Shown: positions 16,418 through 25,159 of the stretch, piece after piece
How positions within the stretch are numbered: position 1 is the first letter of the stretch
How the letters are laid out: each line of letters opens with the position of its first letter
DNA from: JADJPO01 sp963825645
Lineage (GTDB): Bacteria > Actinomycetota > Actinomycetes > Actinomycetales > Kineosporiaceae
Reading direction: 5' to 3'
Assembly: GCA_963825645.1 (NCBI GenBank)
Contig: CAWGTT010000002.1
Location: 186,001-250,000 of the forward strand
DNA length: 64,000 nucleotides
Made by a program: the position numbers and the translations under genes
Notes under the pieces: generated by a model
The model's database searches: none
What the model saw: only the letters and a program-made list of their open reading frames with translations
Told to the model about the DNA's origin: nothing

Positions 16418-16972
16418 TCACGGTGTGGGGTCGGCGGTGGAGCCGCCGGAGGAACCCGGCCGCTTCCGCGCGGTCTTCTTGGTCGTGCGGGCCGTGGCGG
16501 CACCGGCCGTCTTGACGGAGCGGCGCGCCCTTGCGGGCCGGGCCGGCCGCGTGGCGGGGCCGGGCGGGCCGGCGGCTGGGGTGGTCGGCTCCGGGGACTT
16601 TGCCTCGAGGGGCTCCGGCTCGGCCATCCGGCGGGTCTCGGCCTTGAACGAGGTGTAGATGTCCATCAGCGCCCGCCGCTGCCGGTCGGTCAGCGCCGGG
16701 TCGGCCGCGATCGCGGCCTCGACGTCGGGGCGGCCCTCCGAGTCGAGGATCCCCGCCCGGACGTACAGCACCTCGGCCGAGATCCGCAGACCCTTGGCAA
16801 GCTGCTGCAGTACCTCCGCCGAGGGCTTGCGCAGGCCGCGCTCCACCTGGCTCAGGTAGGGGTTGCTCACCCCGGTCAGGCTGGCCAGCTGTCGAACCGA
16901 CAGCCGCGCGGCCTGGCGCTGTTCACGCAGGTAGTCGCCGAGGTCGCCGACCTTGCCCGAGATGCTTGCCAC
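16418..16972 (-). CDS. XRE-family HTH regulator upstream of hbhA
   Basis: DNA-binding protein of about 184 residues. The helix-turn-helix is at about 13-70 (QLASLTGVSNPYLSQVERG), followed by an LxxAEVLYVRAG segment and a basic Ala/Pro/Lys-rich tail resembling the HbhA tail. The GTG start at 16972 gives VASISGKVGDLGDYLREQ, the size of the mycobacterial Rv0474 homologue. No Shine-Dalgarno precedes it; a TATAGAT hexamer ends three bases upstream, so the message may be leaderless. An alternative ATG at 17008 would add 12 residues. It ends 23 bases before the hbhA start. Confidence 0.82.
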   Translation of the reverse strand: MASISGKVGDLGDYLREQRQAARLSVRQLASLTGVSNPYLSQVERGLRKPSAEVLQQLAKGLRISAEVLYVRAGILDSEGRPDVEAAIAADPALTDRQRRALMDIYTSFKAETRRMAEPEPLEAKSPEPTTPAAGPPGPATRPARPARARRSVKTAGAATARTTKKTARKRPGSSGGSTADPTP

Positions 16973-17029
16973 GGGATCTATATTGCTTGCTTTTGCTAGC
17001 ACCCGCAACTCCGGCCCCTGCGGGCTGCG

Positions 17030-17860
17030 TCACATCCTCGGCCGGACGGCGAGCAGCGCCCGGGCGTGGTCGGTGGACATCGGCGGCCGCTGCATCAGCG
17101 CGGCGATCGTGGCCGCCCGCTCGACCAGCTCGGCGTTCGACGTCACCGGGCGGCCGGAGGCGAAGGTCAGTGTGTCCTCCATGCCGACCCTCAGGTGGCC
17201 GCCGAGTGACAGTGCGGCGGCCAGCACCGGAAGATGGCTGCGGCCGACCCCGGTCGCCGACCAGGAGGTGGCCTCCGGCGGCAGCGCGGCGACCATGGCC
17301 TGCAACGCCTGGGCGGTGCCCGGCGCCCCGCCCGGCACCCCGAGCACCATGTCGCAGTGCACCTTTGCGCCGTACGGCAGGCCACAGGTGTCGATCAGCC
17401 GGCGCAGTGCCGCGACCTGACCGAGGTCGAACAGCTCGAACTCCGGCACCACCCGCGCCTCCTGCGCCCGCCGGTACAGCTCGACCATGAAGGGCCAGGG
17501 GTTGAGGAACACCTCGTCGCCGAAGTTCACCGTGCCGCAGGTGAGCGAGCACGACTCCGGCGCCGCGTCGAGAACCGCCAGCCGGGCATCCAGCCCGTCG
17601 TGCACACTGCCGCCGGTCGAGAGCTGGACGACGAGTGAGGTCTGCTCGCGCAGGGCCGCCACCGTCTCGGTCAACCGAGCCGGATCGAGGCTGGGCCGGC
17701 CCTCGTCGTCCCGGACGTGCACGTGCACCAGGGCGGCGCCGGCGGCCTCGCACGCCTGGGCCTGTGCCAGGAGCGCCTCGAGAGTGACCGGCAGGTCCGG
17801 CGCCTGCGCCGGGGACGTCTCGGCGCCGGTCGGGGCCACGGTGATCAGGGTCTGTCTCAC
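17030..17860 (-). CDS. BKACE-family beta-keto acid cleavage enzyme
   Basis: TIM-barrel enzyme of 276 residues of the 3-keto-5-aminohexanoate cleavage (BKACE, DUF849) family, which splits a beta-keto acid with acetyl-CoA into acetoacetate and a CoA ester. Metal-binding motif HVHVRDDEGRPSLD (HxH), CSLTCGTVNFGDEVFLN and the C-terminal VGMEDTLTFASGRP are visible. No lysine-fermentation genes lie nearby, so the physiological substrate is open. It lies between ygfZ and the HTH gene on the same strand. Confidence 0.9.
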   Translation of the reverse strand: MRQTLITVAPTGAETSPAQAPDLPVTLEALLAQAQACEAAGAALVHVHVRDDEGRPSLDPARLTETVAALREQTSLVVQLSTGGSVHDGLDARLAVLDAAPESCSLTCGTVNFGDEVFLNPWPFMVELYRRAQEARVVPEFELFDLGQVAALRRLIDTCGLPYGAKVHCDMVLGVPGGAPGTAQALQAMVAALPPEATSWSATGVGRSHLPVLAAALSLGGHLRVGMEDTLTFASGRPVTSNAELVERAATIAALMQRPPMSTDHARALLAVRPRM

Positions 17861-17894
17861 GGGCGAAGGCTACGACCGAACCTCGCCCGCCGTC

Positions 17895-19046
17895 TCACGG
17901 CGCGGCGATGACCTCCTGCGCGGCGGCGATGTCACCGACGCGCAGCGTGGACTCGACCGGCGTGCTCCGCTTCACCAGCGCCAGCGCCACCGGGCCGAGC
18001 TCGTGGTGGCGCACCGCTGTGGTCACCACTCCGACGGGCCGCCCGCCCGCGCCGGCCTCGACGACGTGCACCGGATCACCGTGCGAGGGCAGGTCGTGAC
18101 CCGATCCGTCCAGATGCAGCATGACCAGTCGTCGCGGCGGCTTGCCCAGGTGGTGGACCCGGGCCACGGTCTCCTGGCCGCGGTAGCAGCCCTTGGTCAG
18201 GTGCAGCGCGGTGCGCAGCCAGTCGGCCTCATGCGGCAGGGTGCGATGGTCGTTCTCGCGCCCCGAACGGGGTCGCCAGGCGGCTACCCGCAGCGCCTCC
18301 GCCGCCCACGACCCGGCGAGTCCCAGCCCGGCCACCGTATCGACCAGTCTGGCCCGAGGCACCCAGACCTCGCGCCAGGGCCGCTGCCAGCCCGGGTGGT
18401 CCTGCGCCGCGCCCGCGGTGTAGACGCCGGTGTCCGGTCCGGGCTGCGGCCACGGGTCCTGCCAGGGCGGCGGCGCCGGATCGCCCGGCGCACCGTCCTG
18501 GACGGCGGCGGGCAGACCGGCAAGCGGGGCCTGCGGCGCGATGACCAGGCCCAGGGCGGCCCACCGCGACCCGACGTCGTCCACCTGCACCTTGCGCCGG
18601 AACCGCATGCTGCGCAGCCAGTCCAGAACCGGTTGTGCAGCCAGAGGTTCGGTGCTCACCCAGGTGACCTGGCCGTCGTCCACGAGGTGCAGCGCGTGCT
18701 CGACATGCCCGTGCGGGCTGAGGATCAGCGTCTCCACAGGCACCATCGGCGCCAGCTCGCTCAGGTGCTGCGTGGTCAGGGAGTGCAGCCAGGTCAGCCG
18801 GTCCGGGCCGGACACTGTGAGCAGGCCCCGATGGGACAGGTCGGTCACCGCCACACCGGCGAGCAGGTCACGTTGCTCGCGCAGGGGGTCCCCGTAGTGC
18901 CAGGCGACGGCGGCGTCGGGCTCCGGCGGCGCGCCGTCCTGGCCGGTGTGCTCAGGCAGCGGTACGGCTCCGGGAGCCTCCAGCAATGGCGAGCGCTCCC
19001 GCACGGACCTCGTGACCGCCTCGTTCGCCTCGTTCGCCTCGTTCAT
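17895..19046 (-). CDS. ygfZ: YgfZ/GcvT-domain folate-binding protein
   Basis: Protein of 383 residues with the diagnostic YgfZ motif KGCYRGQETVARVHHLGK near residue 290, which carries the conserved cysteine. YgfZ binds tetrahydrofolate and supports assembly or repair of some iron-sulfur proteins. The ATG start gives MNEANEANEA, encoded by three 9-base repeats, and overlaps the upstream fur stop by ATGA. An Ala/Pro/Trp-rich insert (about 190-225) is longer than in E. coli YgfZ. Confidence 0.9.
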   Translation of the reverse strand: MNEANEANEAVTRSVRERSPLLEAPGAVPLPEHTGQDGAPPEPDAAVAWHYGDPLREQRDLLAGVAVTDLSHRGLLTVSGPDRLTWLHSLTTQHLSELAPMVPVETLILSPHGHVEHALHLVDDGQVTWVSTEPLAAQPVLDWLRSMRFRRKVQVDDVGSRWAALGLVIAPQAPLAGLPAAVQDGAPGDPAPPPWQDPWPQPGPDTGVYTAGAAQDHPGWQRPWREVWVPRARLVDTVAGLGLAGSWAAEALRVAAWRPRSGRENDHRTLPHEADWLRTALHLTKGCYRGQETVARVHHLGKPPRRLVMLHLDGSGHDLPSHGDPVHVVEAGAGGRPVGVVTTAVRHHELGPVALALVKRSTPVESTLRVGDIAAAQEVIAAP

Positions 19047-19489
19047 GTCGCGCACCGCCGGCACAGCCCGTGCAGGGACAGATGGGTGACGTCGCACTGG
19101 AACCCATAGTGCCGGCGCACCTGGACGTCGAGGTCTGCGGCCATCACCAGGTCCGCCTCCTCGATCCCGCCGCACTGGCGGCAGACCAGGTGAAGATGGT
19201 CGTTCAGCCCGGCCAGGTGGTACGTCGACGCCCCGTGAGAGAGGTGGGTGTGGGTAACCACCCCGAGGTCCTCGAGCAGCTCCAGGGTGCGGTAGACGGT
19301 CGACAGGCTGAGCGCGGGGGCCACCTCCTGCACGTGGTCGCAGACCTGCTCCGGCGTGGCGTGTCCCAGCGCCCGGACGGCCTCGGCGACCATTCGCCGC
19401 TGCGGGGTGGCCCGCAGCCCACGGGCCCGCAGGGCACGCTCCAGCGCGTCGTCTCGGCGGGGAACGCCGGAGCGGACGTGGTCGGCCAT
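19043..19489 (-). CDS. Fur-family metalloregulator
   Basis: Regulator of 148 residues: winged helix (LSTVYRTLELLEDLGVV) and a dimerisation domain with HLHLVCRQCGG and a C-terminal CRRC, two CxxC pairs for a structural zinc. The first metal site includes the His-rich NDHLHLV. Which metal it senses (Fe, Zn or Mn) cannot be read. The ATG start gives MADHVRSGV. It is coupled by ATGA to ygfZ, so metal status may control that iron-sulfur protein factor; this link is an inference. Confidence 0.9.
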   Translation of the reverse strand: MADHVRSGVPRRDDALERALRARGLRATPQRRMVAEAVRALGHATPEQVCDHVQEVAPALSLSTVYRTLELLEDLGVVTHTHLSHGASTYHLAGLNDHLHLVCRQCGGIEEADLVMAADLDVQVRRHYGFQCDVTHLSLHGLCRRCAT

Positions 19490-19494
19490 GACGG

Positions 19495-20025
19495 TCAGGA
19501 TAGGTTCACCCGCTTCAGCTGCGCCGAGACATGCGAGGTCAGCGGGTGACCCATCGCCGCCATCTCCATCACCCAGCACAGGTCACCCTCGACCAGCCCG
19601 TAGAGACGGGAGGCCGCCGAGTACTCCTTGGCGGTGCTGGTCCGCGCGACCACGTCGGTGGCCAGGCTGACCCTCGGCCCGTCGGCCTCGCCGAGGTAGA
19701 TCTCGACGAAGCCCGTGGGATGGGTCAACAACACCTCGATCTCGATCCCGCCGCCCGCGGCGGGGCCGCCCGGGCGCCAGAAGCCGGTCTCGCTGGCGAG
19801 CGGACGCACCTGGTTGCCCTCTTCGTCCAGCAGCCAGGTGCGCGAGGTGTACCTGAGGAACGGACGGCCGTCGTGGGAGAAGATGACCTCTTGGCCGAAG
19901 CGCAGGTCGGAGTCCATGGTCGGGTACCCCACGATCCCCGCGCCCACCCAGGTTCCGATCAGCCAGCTCAGCGGCACGAGAGGGGACGGGGTGTCGGCGT
20001 CGAGCTGTATCGGCATGCTCCCCAT
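19495..20025 (-). CDS. nitrobindin-like heme-binding FABP-fold protein
   Basis: Beta-barrel protein of about 176 residues of the nitrobindin/DUF1794 family, related to M. tuberculosis Rv2717c. The family motif GTWVGAG is at the N-terminus and a His lies in MGHPLTSHVSAQLKRV near the C-terminus where the proximal heme ligand is expected. Homologues bind ferric heme and isomerise peroxynitrite. The start is uncertain: an ATG at 20025 has GGAG at suitable spacing, and another ATG lies at 20016. It is followed 5 bases later by fur. A 14-bp tandem repeat lies immediately upstream. Confidence 0.82.
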   Translation of the reverse strand: MGSMPIQLDADTPSPLVPLSWLIGTWVGAGIVGYPTMDSDLRFGQEVIFSHDGRPFLRYTSRTWLLDEEGNQVRPLASETGFWRPGGPAAGGGIEIEVLLTHPTGFVEIYLGEADGPRVSLATDVVARTSTAKEYSAASRLYGLVEGDLCWVMEMAAMGHPLTSHVSAQLKRVNLS

Positions 20026-20031
20026 CTTGCT

Positions 20032-20087
20032 CCATGGCGTGGGCGCCATGGCATGGGCGCCATGGCGTGGGCACCATTGCGTGGGCT
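20032..20087. repeat. 14-bp tandem repeat, four copies, containing CCATGG
   Basis: Four units at 20032-20045, 20046-20059, 20060-20073 and 20074-20087, based on CCATGGCGTGGGCG with one to three changes each. On the minus strand every intact unit supplies an ATG, each in a different frame because 14 is not a multiple of 3. The array sits directly upstream of the nitrobindin start. Copy-number change could alter spacing or upstream start codons. Confidence 0.85.
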
Positions 20088-20112
20088 CGGTGGCCCGGCG
20101 CCGGCCTGGGGC

Positions 20113-20883
20113 TCAGCCGCCCGAGAGCCGGGCCACGGCGTAGGCCACGGTGCCGACCGCGCAGACCGGAGCGGCGCCGGCGGCCAACAACCCGAGCGGG
20201 CGGCTGGCGGAGCGCTGGGAAGCGAGCAGTAGGGCGGTCCCCGAGGCCACCGCGGAAACAGCCAGGCCGACCAGCAGCCTCGCCGGCAGGGAGCCGGCGC
20301 TGTCCCCGCCCAGCACCAGGATGGCCACCACGGCGGCGACCAGACCGCCGGCGAAGGCCACCCAGCCGCGCAGGCCGCGCGGCACGGGCACCACGACCGC
20401 AGCACTGGCCACGGCGACGGCGGCGGCGGCCACCACGAGACCGTCCCGGCCCATCCCGGTGTCCTGCAGGAGCACCCACCCAGCCCCGAGGACGGCGATC
20501 ACCTGCCCCGAGACGGTCGCTGTGAGCGACTCGACCAGGCGGGCTCGGCCGTCGCGGCGCAGCAGCTGGTGAGCGAAGGCCAGCAGGACACAGCCGGCGA
20601 GCAGCACCGCGAACGCGGCCAGCGGCTGCATGCTGCTCTGCACGACCAGCGCCAGGACCGTCGCCGCCAGGCCGCTCGCCCCGATCACGGCGGCGGTGCT
20701 GATGCGAGCCTGCTCCAGACCGAGCAGCTCGGCCCAACCGAGCGCGAGGCACACCACGGCCAGGGCCACCGCCGTCGCAAGCATCTGCGAGCCGACCTGC
20801 CCCGTCACCGCGACAAGAGCGGTCAGCGCCACGGACACCGCAGCGACCGCCGGGCCGGCGAGTGCTGGTTTCACGTCCGGCAT
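20113..20883 (-). CDS. polytopic membrane protein of unknown function
   Basis: Protein of 256 residues made almost wholly of hydrophobic Ala/Val/Leu-rich helices, about eight to nine predicted segments, with short basic loops (HQLLRRDGRAR and PVPRGLRG). No family motif is recognised. It is divergent from the GlnR gene (180-base gap) and lies upstream of the nitrobindin-fur-ygfZ run on the same strand, separated by the 14-bp repeats. Confidence 0.7.
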   Translation of the reverse strand: MPDVKPALAGPAVAAVSVALTALVAVTGQVGSQMLATAVALAVVCLALGWAELLGLEQARISTAAVIGASGLAATVLALVVQSSMQPLAAFAVLLAGCVLLAFAHQLLRRDGRARLVESLTATVSGQVIAVLGAGWVLLQDTGMGRDGLVVAAAAVAVASAAVVVPVPRGLRGWVAFAGGLVAAVVAILVLGGDSAGSLPARLLVGLAVSAVASGTALLLASQRSASRPLGLLAAGAAPVCAVGTVAYAVARLSGG

Positions 20884-21063
20884 CCTGGCAGACCGGCTCG
20901 GGCCCCGTCGCCCGGCCGGTCCCGGTCCCGCTCGTCACCCCACCGTGCCCACTCATCCGGACCCTGCGCCGGTCGGTGGGTCCGTGGGTAGGCTGGTGCG
21001 ACGTCAACAACGCCTTCGCAGGGACGCGGCGGTGAGCCGAGATACCGCTGAGGTAGGTGGCGC

Positions 21064-21801
21064 ATGGCCCAGCTGCTCCTGCTGACCAACGCTCTGGCTC
21101 CGTCGTCCGAGGTGCTGGGCGCCCTCGGCCTGCTGACCCACCACGTACGGGTGCTGCCCGCCGAACCCGCCGTCCTGGTCGACGCACCCCCCTGCGACGC
21201 CATCCTGGTCGACGGTCGCCGAGACCTGGTCAGCGCCCGGTCACTGTGCCGGGTGCTGCGCTCGACCGGGCTGTCCGTGCCTCTTCTGCTCGTCGTCACC
21301 GAAGGCGGCATGGCCGCCGTGGCGGCGGACTGGGGCATGGACGAGGTGCTGCTGGCCGACGCCGGTCCGGCTGAGGTGGAAGCCCGGCTGCGCCTGAGCA
21401 CCGGTCGCAACCGGATCGCCGCGGCCGGCCAGGAGCCGCCGTCCAGCGAGATCCGCAGCGGTGCCCTGGTCGTCGACGAAGTCACCTACAGCGCCCGGCT
21501 GCACGGACGCTCGCTCGACCTGACGTACAAGGAGTTCGAGCTGCTCAAGTACCTCGCCCAGCACCCTGGACGCGTCTTCACCCGCGCACAGCTGCTCCAG
21601 GAGGTCTGGGGCTACGACTACTTCGGCGGCACCCGCACCGTCGACGTGCACGTCCGGCGGCTGCGCGCCAAGCTCGGAGCCGACAACGAGGTGCTGATCG
21701 GCACAGTGCGCAATGTCGGCTATCGGTTCGTGCCGGCCGGGCGGGGGTCCGCCGCCACGGCCGAGGCCGGCGAGAGCGAACAGGCCGACGCGCAGGTCTG
21801 A
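21064..21801 (+). CDS. glnR: GlnR-type OmpR-family response regulator
   Basis: Regulator of 245 residues. The receiver-like domain keeps Asp50 (AILVDGRRD) but lacks the usual acidic pair near the N-terminus (MAQLLLLTNA), the hallmark of GlnR-type orphan regulators that work as phosphorylation-independent dimers. The winged-helix domain (about 135-230) has FELLKYLAQHPGRVFTRAQLL and RTVDVHVRRLRAKLG. GlnR controls nitrogen assimilation in actinobacteria. GAGGTAGGTGG precedes the ATG. No kinase gene is adjacent. Placement just before mshD and near pst matches mycobacterial Rv0818-Rv0819. Confidence 0.88.
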   Translation: MAQLLLLTNALAPSSEVLGALGLLTHHVRVLPAEPAVLVDAPPCDAILVDGRRDLVSARSLCRVLRSTGLSVPLLLVVTEGGMAAVAADWGMDEVLLADAGPAEVEARLRLSTGRNRIAAAGQEPPSSEIRSGALVVDEVTYSARLHGRSLDLTYKEFELLKYLAQHPGRVFTRAQLLQEVWGYDYFGGTRTVDVHVRRLRAKLGADNEVLIGTVRNVGYRFVPAGRGSAATAEAGESEQADAQV

Positions 21802-21831
21802 GCGCACGTCAGGGTGGGTGCGGCACCGGCC

Positions 21832-21864
21832 GTGACGCCGTCCGTGGGCACGTAGGCTGACCGC
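21832..21864 (+). promoter_or_regulatory. putative leaderless promoter of mshD
   Basis: TAGGCT (21853-21858) ends six bases before the mshD GTG, and GTGACG (21832-21837) lies 15 bases further upstream. No Shine-Dalgarno is present. Transcription would start at or next to the GTG, as in the leaderless transcripts common in actinobacteria. Confidence 0.5.
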
Positions 21865-22818
21865 GTGCCGACCGAGGTCATCGTCGCCTCGTCTCTGCGC
21901 CCGGAGCAGGTCATGGCCGTCACCGCGTTGTGCGAGCGGGCGACAGCGGTGGACGGCGTCCAGCCGCTGAGCGAGCACGTCCGGCTGCACCTGCGCCACG
22001 GCGGCGAGGGACCCGACCGGCATCTTCTGGTCTACCTGCGGCCGGCGGCCGGCCACGGGACCGGAGGGGAGATCATCGGCTACGCCCACCTCGATCCCAC
22101 CGACGCGGTGGCCGGTCCGGTCGCCGAGCTCGTCGTCCACCCCGAGCACCGAGGCGTCGGGGTCGGATCCGCCCTCGTGGCCGCCGTGATCGAGGTGGCG
22201 CGCGTGGAGTCGGGCACTCGCCGGCTGCGGCTGTGGGCGCACGGGGTTCACCCCGCAGCGCGACCACTGGCCCTGCAGTACGACTTCGCCGAAGGGCGGC
22301 GGCTCGAGCAGTGGCGGCGGCTGCTGGACGACTCGCTGCCGTCGGTGGTCCTGCCGGAGGGCGTGCGGTTGCGCAGCTTCCGGGACGGGGCGGATGACGC
22401 TGCCTGGCTGGCCCTGAACGCCCGCGCCTTCGCCGGTCATCCCGAGCAAGGTTCATGGTCCGAGACCGATCTGCGAGTCCGGCTTGCCGAGGGGTGGTTC
22501 GACCCCGACGGCTTCCTGCTGGCCGAGCTCGACGGCGAGCTGGTGGGTTTCCACTGGACGAAGGTGCACGGCGCGCAGGGAGGCCACGGCCACGACCCGA
22601 TCGGTGAGGTGTATGTGGTCGGTGTGGACCCGGGCCACCAGGGCCTGGGCCTGGGCCGCTCGCTCACCCTCGCCGGGTTGCACTGGCTCGCCGGGCAGGG
22701 ACTGACGCAGGCGATGCTCTACGTGGAAGGAGACAACAGCGCCGCCCAGGCGACCTACCGAGGCCTCGGCTTTCGGCACTGGGACACCGACGTGTTGTTC
22801 TCCCGCGCCGACGACTGA
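21865..22818 (+). CDS. mshD: mycothiol synthase (tandem GNAT acetyltransferase)
   Basis: Two-domain GNAT protein of 317 residues that acetylates Cys-GlcN-Ins with acetyl-CoA, the last step of mycothiol synthesis. Acetyl-CoA loop motifs appear in both halves: HPEHRGVGVGSALVAAVIE (about 92-110) and DPGHQGLGLGRSLTLAGL (about 255-272). The C-terminal YVEGDNSAAQATYRGLGF is typical of active MshD. The GTG start is supported by the adjacent leaderless-type promoter. Its partner MshA is at 5066-6457; mshB and mshC are outside the window. Confidence 0.94.
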   Translation: MPTEVIVASSLRPEQVMAVTALCERATAVDGVQPLSEHVRLHLRHGGEGPDRHLLVYLRPAAGHGTGGEIIGYAHLDPTDAVAGPVAELVVHPEHRGVGVGSALVAAVIEVARVESGTRRLRLWAHGVHPAARPLALQYDFAEGRRLEQWRRLLDDSLPSVVLPEGVRLRSFRDGADDAAWLALNARAFAGHPEQGSWSETDLRVRLAEGWFDPDGFLLAELDGELVGFHWTKVHGAQGGHGHDPIGEVYVVGVDPGHQGLGLGRSLTLAGLHWLAGQGLTQAMLYVEGDNSAAQATYRGLGFRHWDTDVLFSRADD

Positions 22819-22861
22819 GTGCCCCTCCCCCCTTACACCGATGCATGACACCATCTCAGTC

Positions 22862-25156
22862 ATGACCAGCCCCCTCGCCTCGTCGGCCCCAGCAGCACCG
22901 ACTACCGAGAGCGCGACCGGCGGGACGGCACGACGGACCAGGTCCCGGCGCGTGGCGGGCTCGCCCGCGAGCGCGGCGGGCGGGAGTACGACCGCGCCCG
23001 CGGTGGCAGCTGTGGTCACGGCCTCTGCCGAGCCCGACGCCGGTACGGAGCCGGAGCCGTTGCCGCAGGACCGCTTCCTCGACCGCGAGCTGTCCTGGCT
23101 GGCCTTCAACGCCCGGGTGCTCGAGCTGGCCCGCGACGCCACCCTGCCGTTGCTGGATCGCGCGCGTTTCCTGGCGATCTTCGCCAGCAACTTGGACGAG
23201 TTCTTCATGGTCCGGGTGGCCGGGCTCAAACGCCGGATCGCGACCGGCCTGGCGGTCACCGCCGCCAGCGGCCTGGAGCCGCGCGAGGTGCTCAAGGCGA
23301 TCGGCGAGCGCGCCCACGAGCTGCACATCCAACACGCCGAGGTGTACCGCGACGAGGTGGCCCCGGCCCTCAGTGAGGCCGGGATCACCCTGGTCAACTG
23401 GGGCCACCTCTCGGACACCGAGCAGGACCGGCTGCACACGTTCTTCCGCGAGCAGGTCTTTCCCGTCCTCACCCCGCTGGCGGTCGACCCGGCGCACCCG
23501 TTCCCGTACATCTCCGGGCTCTCGCTCAACCTCGCGGTGATCCTGCGCAACCCGGTCACCGACAAGGAGCACTTCGCCCGGGTGAAGGTGCCACCTCTGC
23601 TGCCCCGCTTCATCCGGGTGGACGGCGACCACCTTCACCACGCCCGGTTCGTGCCGGTCGAGGACGTCATCTCGGTGCACCTCGATCAGCTGTTCCCGGG
23701 CATGGAGGTGCTGCAGCACCACACCTTCCGGGTCACCCGCAACGAGGACCTCGAGGTCGAGGAGGATGACGCGGAGAACCTGCTCCAGGCCCTGGAGAAG
23801 GAGCTGCTGCGCCGCCGATTCGGTCCGCCGGTCCGCCTCGAGGTGGCCTCGGACATCGACCCGCACGTGCACGACCTGCTGGTGCGCGAGCTGGCCGTCA
23901 GCGAGGTGGAGGTGTACGCCCTCCCGGAGCCCTTGGATCTGCGCGGGCTGAACGTCATCGCCGACCTCGACATCCCCGACCTGCACTACCCGAAGTTCCT
24001 CCCGAAGACACACCGCCATCTCAACGAGGTGGAGACGGCCAAGCCGAGCGATGTGTTCGCGGCGATCCGGGCCCGGGACATCCTGCTGCACCACCCGTAC
24101 GACTCGTTCTCGACCAGCGTGCAGGCGTTCCTGGAACAGGCTGCGGCGGATCCACGGGTGCTGGCGATCAAGCAGACCCTCTACCGCACCTCGGGTGACT
24201 CCCCGATCATCGACGCTCTGATCGACGCCGCCGAGGCCGGCAAGCAGGTGCTGGCCCTGGTCGAGATCAAGGCCCGGTTCGATGAGCAGGCCAACATCAG
24301 CTGGGCGCGCAAGCTCGAGCAGTCCGGCGTGCACGTCGTGTACGGCATCGTCGGTCTGAAGACGCACGCCAAGCTGAGCCTCGTCGTCCGGCAGGAGACC
24401 GACGGACTGCGCCGCTACTGCCACGTCGGAACCGGCAACTACAACCCGAAGACGGCCCGACTGTACGAGGACCTCGGCCTGCTCACCTGCGACCCGCAGG
24501 TCGGCGAGGACCTCACCCGGCTGTTCAACCAGCTCTCCGGCTACGCGCCGAAGACCGCTTACCGCCGGCTGCTGGTCGCCCCCCGCTCGCTGCGCAGCGG
24601 GCTGATCGACCGGGTCCAGCGGGAGATCGCCAACCACCGCGAGGGCTACCCGGCCCGGGTTCGGCTGAAGATGAACTCGATCGTCGACGAGGCGCTGATC
24701 GACACGCTGTACCAGGCCTCGCAGGCGGGCGTGCCGGTCGACGTCGCGGTTCGCGGTATCTGCGCGATCCGCCCTGGCGTGCCGGGGCTCAGCGAGAACA
24801 TCCGGATGCGCAGCGTCCTCGGCCGCTTCCTCGAGCACTCCCGGATCGCCTGGTTCGACAACAACGGCGACCCGGTGGTCTACATCGGCAGCGCCGACAT
24901 GATGCACCGCAACCTGGACCGGCGTGTGGAGGCGCTGGTGCGGCTCTCCGACCCGGGACATATCGCCGAGATCGATGAGCTGCTGACCCTCTCGATGGAC
25001 GAAGGCACCGCCTCCTGGCATCTGGACGCCACCGGCACATGGGCCCTGCGCGGCGACGGCCCGATCGGCGAGGACGGTGTTCCCGAACCGGGCCTGGACC
25101 TGCAGGCTCACCTGATCGCCACCCGGCCTCGCCGGCGGGCCTCGCGGCGCCGCTGA
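22862..25156 (+). CDS. ppk: polyphosphate kinase 1 (RNA degradosome-type annotation)
   Basis: Enzyme of about 764 residues that polymerises the gamma-phosphate of ATP into polyphosphate. N-terminal DRELSWLAFNARVLELA, the phosphohistidine region YGIVGLKTHAKLSLVVRQE (about 500-520), RYCHVGTGNYNPKTARLYED and the C-terminal YIGSADMMHRNLDRRVEALV are all present. An Ala/Thr/Ser-rich tail of roughly 65 residues precedes the core. An in-frame ATG at 22841 would add seven residues; neither start has a clear Shine-Dalgarno. Next to mutT1 and pst, it couples phosphate uptake with storage. Confidence 0.96.
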   Translation: MTSPLASSAPAAPTTESATGGTARRTRSRRVAGSPASAAGGSTTAPAVAAVVTASAEPDAGTEPEPLPQDRFLDRELSWLAFNARVLELARDATLPLLDRARFLAIFASNLDEFFMVRVAGLKRRIATGLAVTAASGLEPREVLKAIGERAHELHIQHAEVYRDEVAPALSEAGITLVNWGHLSDTEQDRLHTFFREQVFPVLTPLAVDPAHPFPYISGLSLNLAVILRNPVTDKEHFARVKVPPLLPRFIRVDGDHLHHARFVPVEDVISVHLDQLFPGMEVLQHHTFRVTRNEDLEVEEDDAENLLQALEKELLRRRFGPPVRLEVASDIDPHVHDLLVRELAVSEVEVYALPEPLDLRGLNVIADLDIPDLHYPKFLPKTHRHLNEVETAKPSDVFAAIRARDILLHHPYDSFSTSVQAFLEQAAADPRVLAIKQTLYRTSGDSPIIDALIDAAEAGKQVLALVEIKARFDEQANISWARKLEQSGVHVVYGIVGLKTHAKLSLVVRQETDGLRRYCHVGTGNYNPKTARLYEDLGLLTCDPQVGEDLTRLFNQLSGYAPKTAYRRLLVAPRSLRSGLIDRVQREIANHREGYPARVRLKMNSIVDEALIDTLYQASQAGVPVDVAVRGICAIRPGVPGLSENIRMRSVLGRFLEHSRIAWFDNNGDPVVYIGSADMMHRNLDRRVEALVRLSDPGHIAEIDELLTLSMDEGTASWHLDATGTWALRGDGPIGEDGVPEPGLDLQAHLIATRPRRRASRRR

Positions 25157-25159
25157 GCC

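Noticed and set aside
19583..21187. 534-codon open frame on the minus strand
   Set aside because: Out-of-frame shadow across the nitrobindin gene, the 14-bp repeats and the membrane protein; Arg/Gly-rich throughout.
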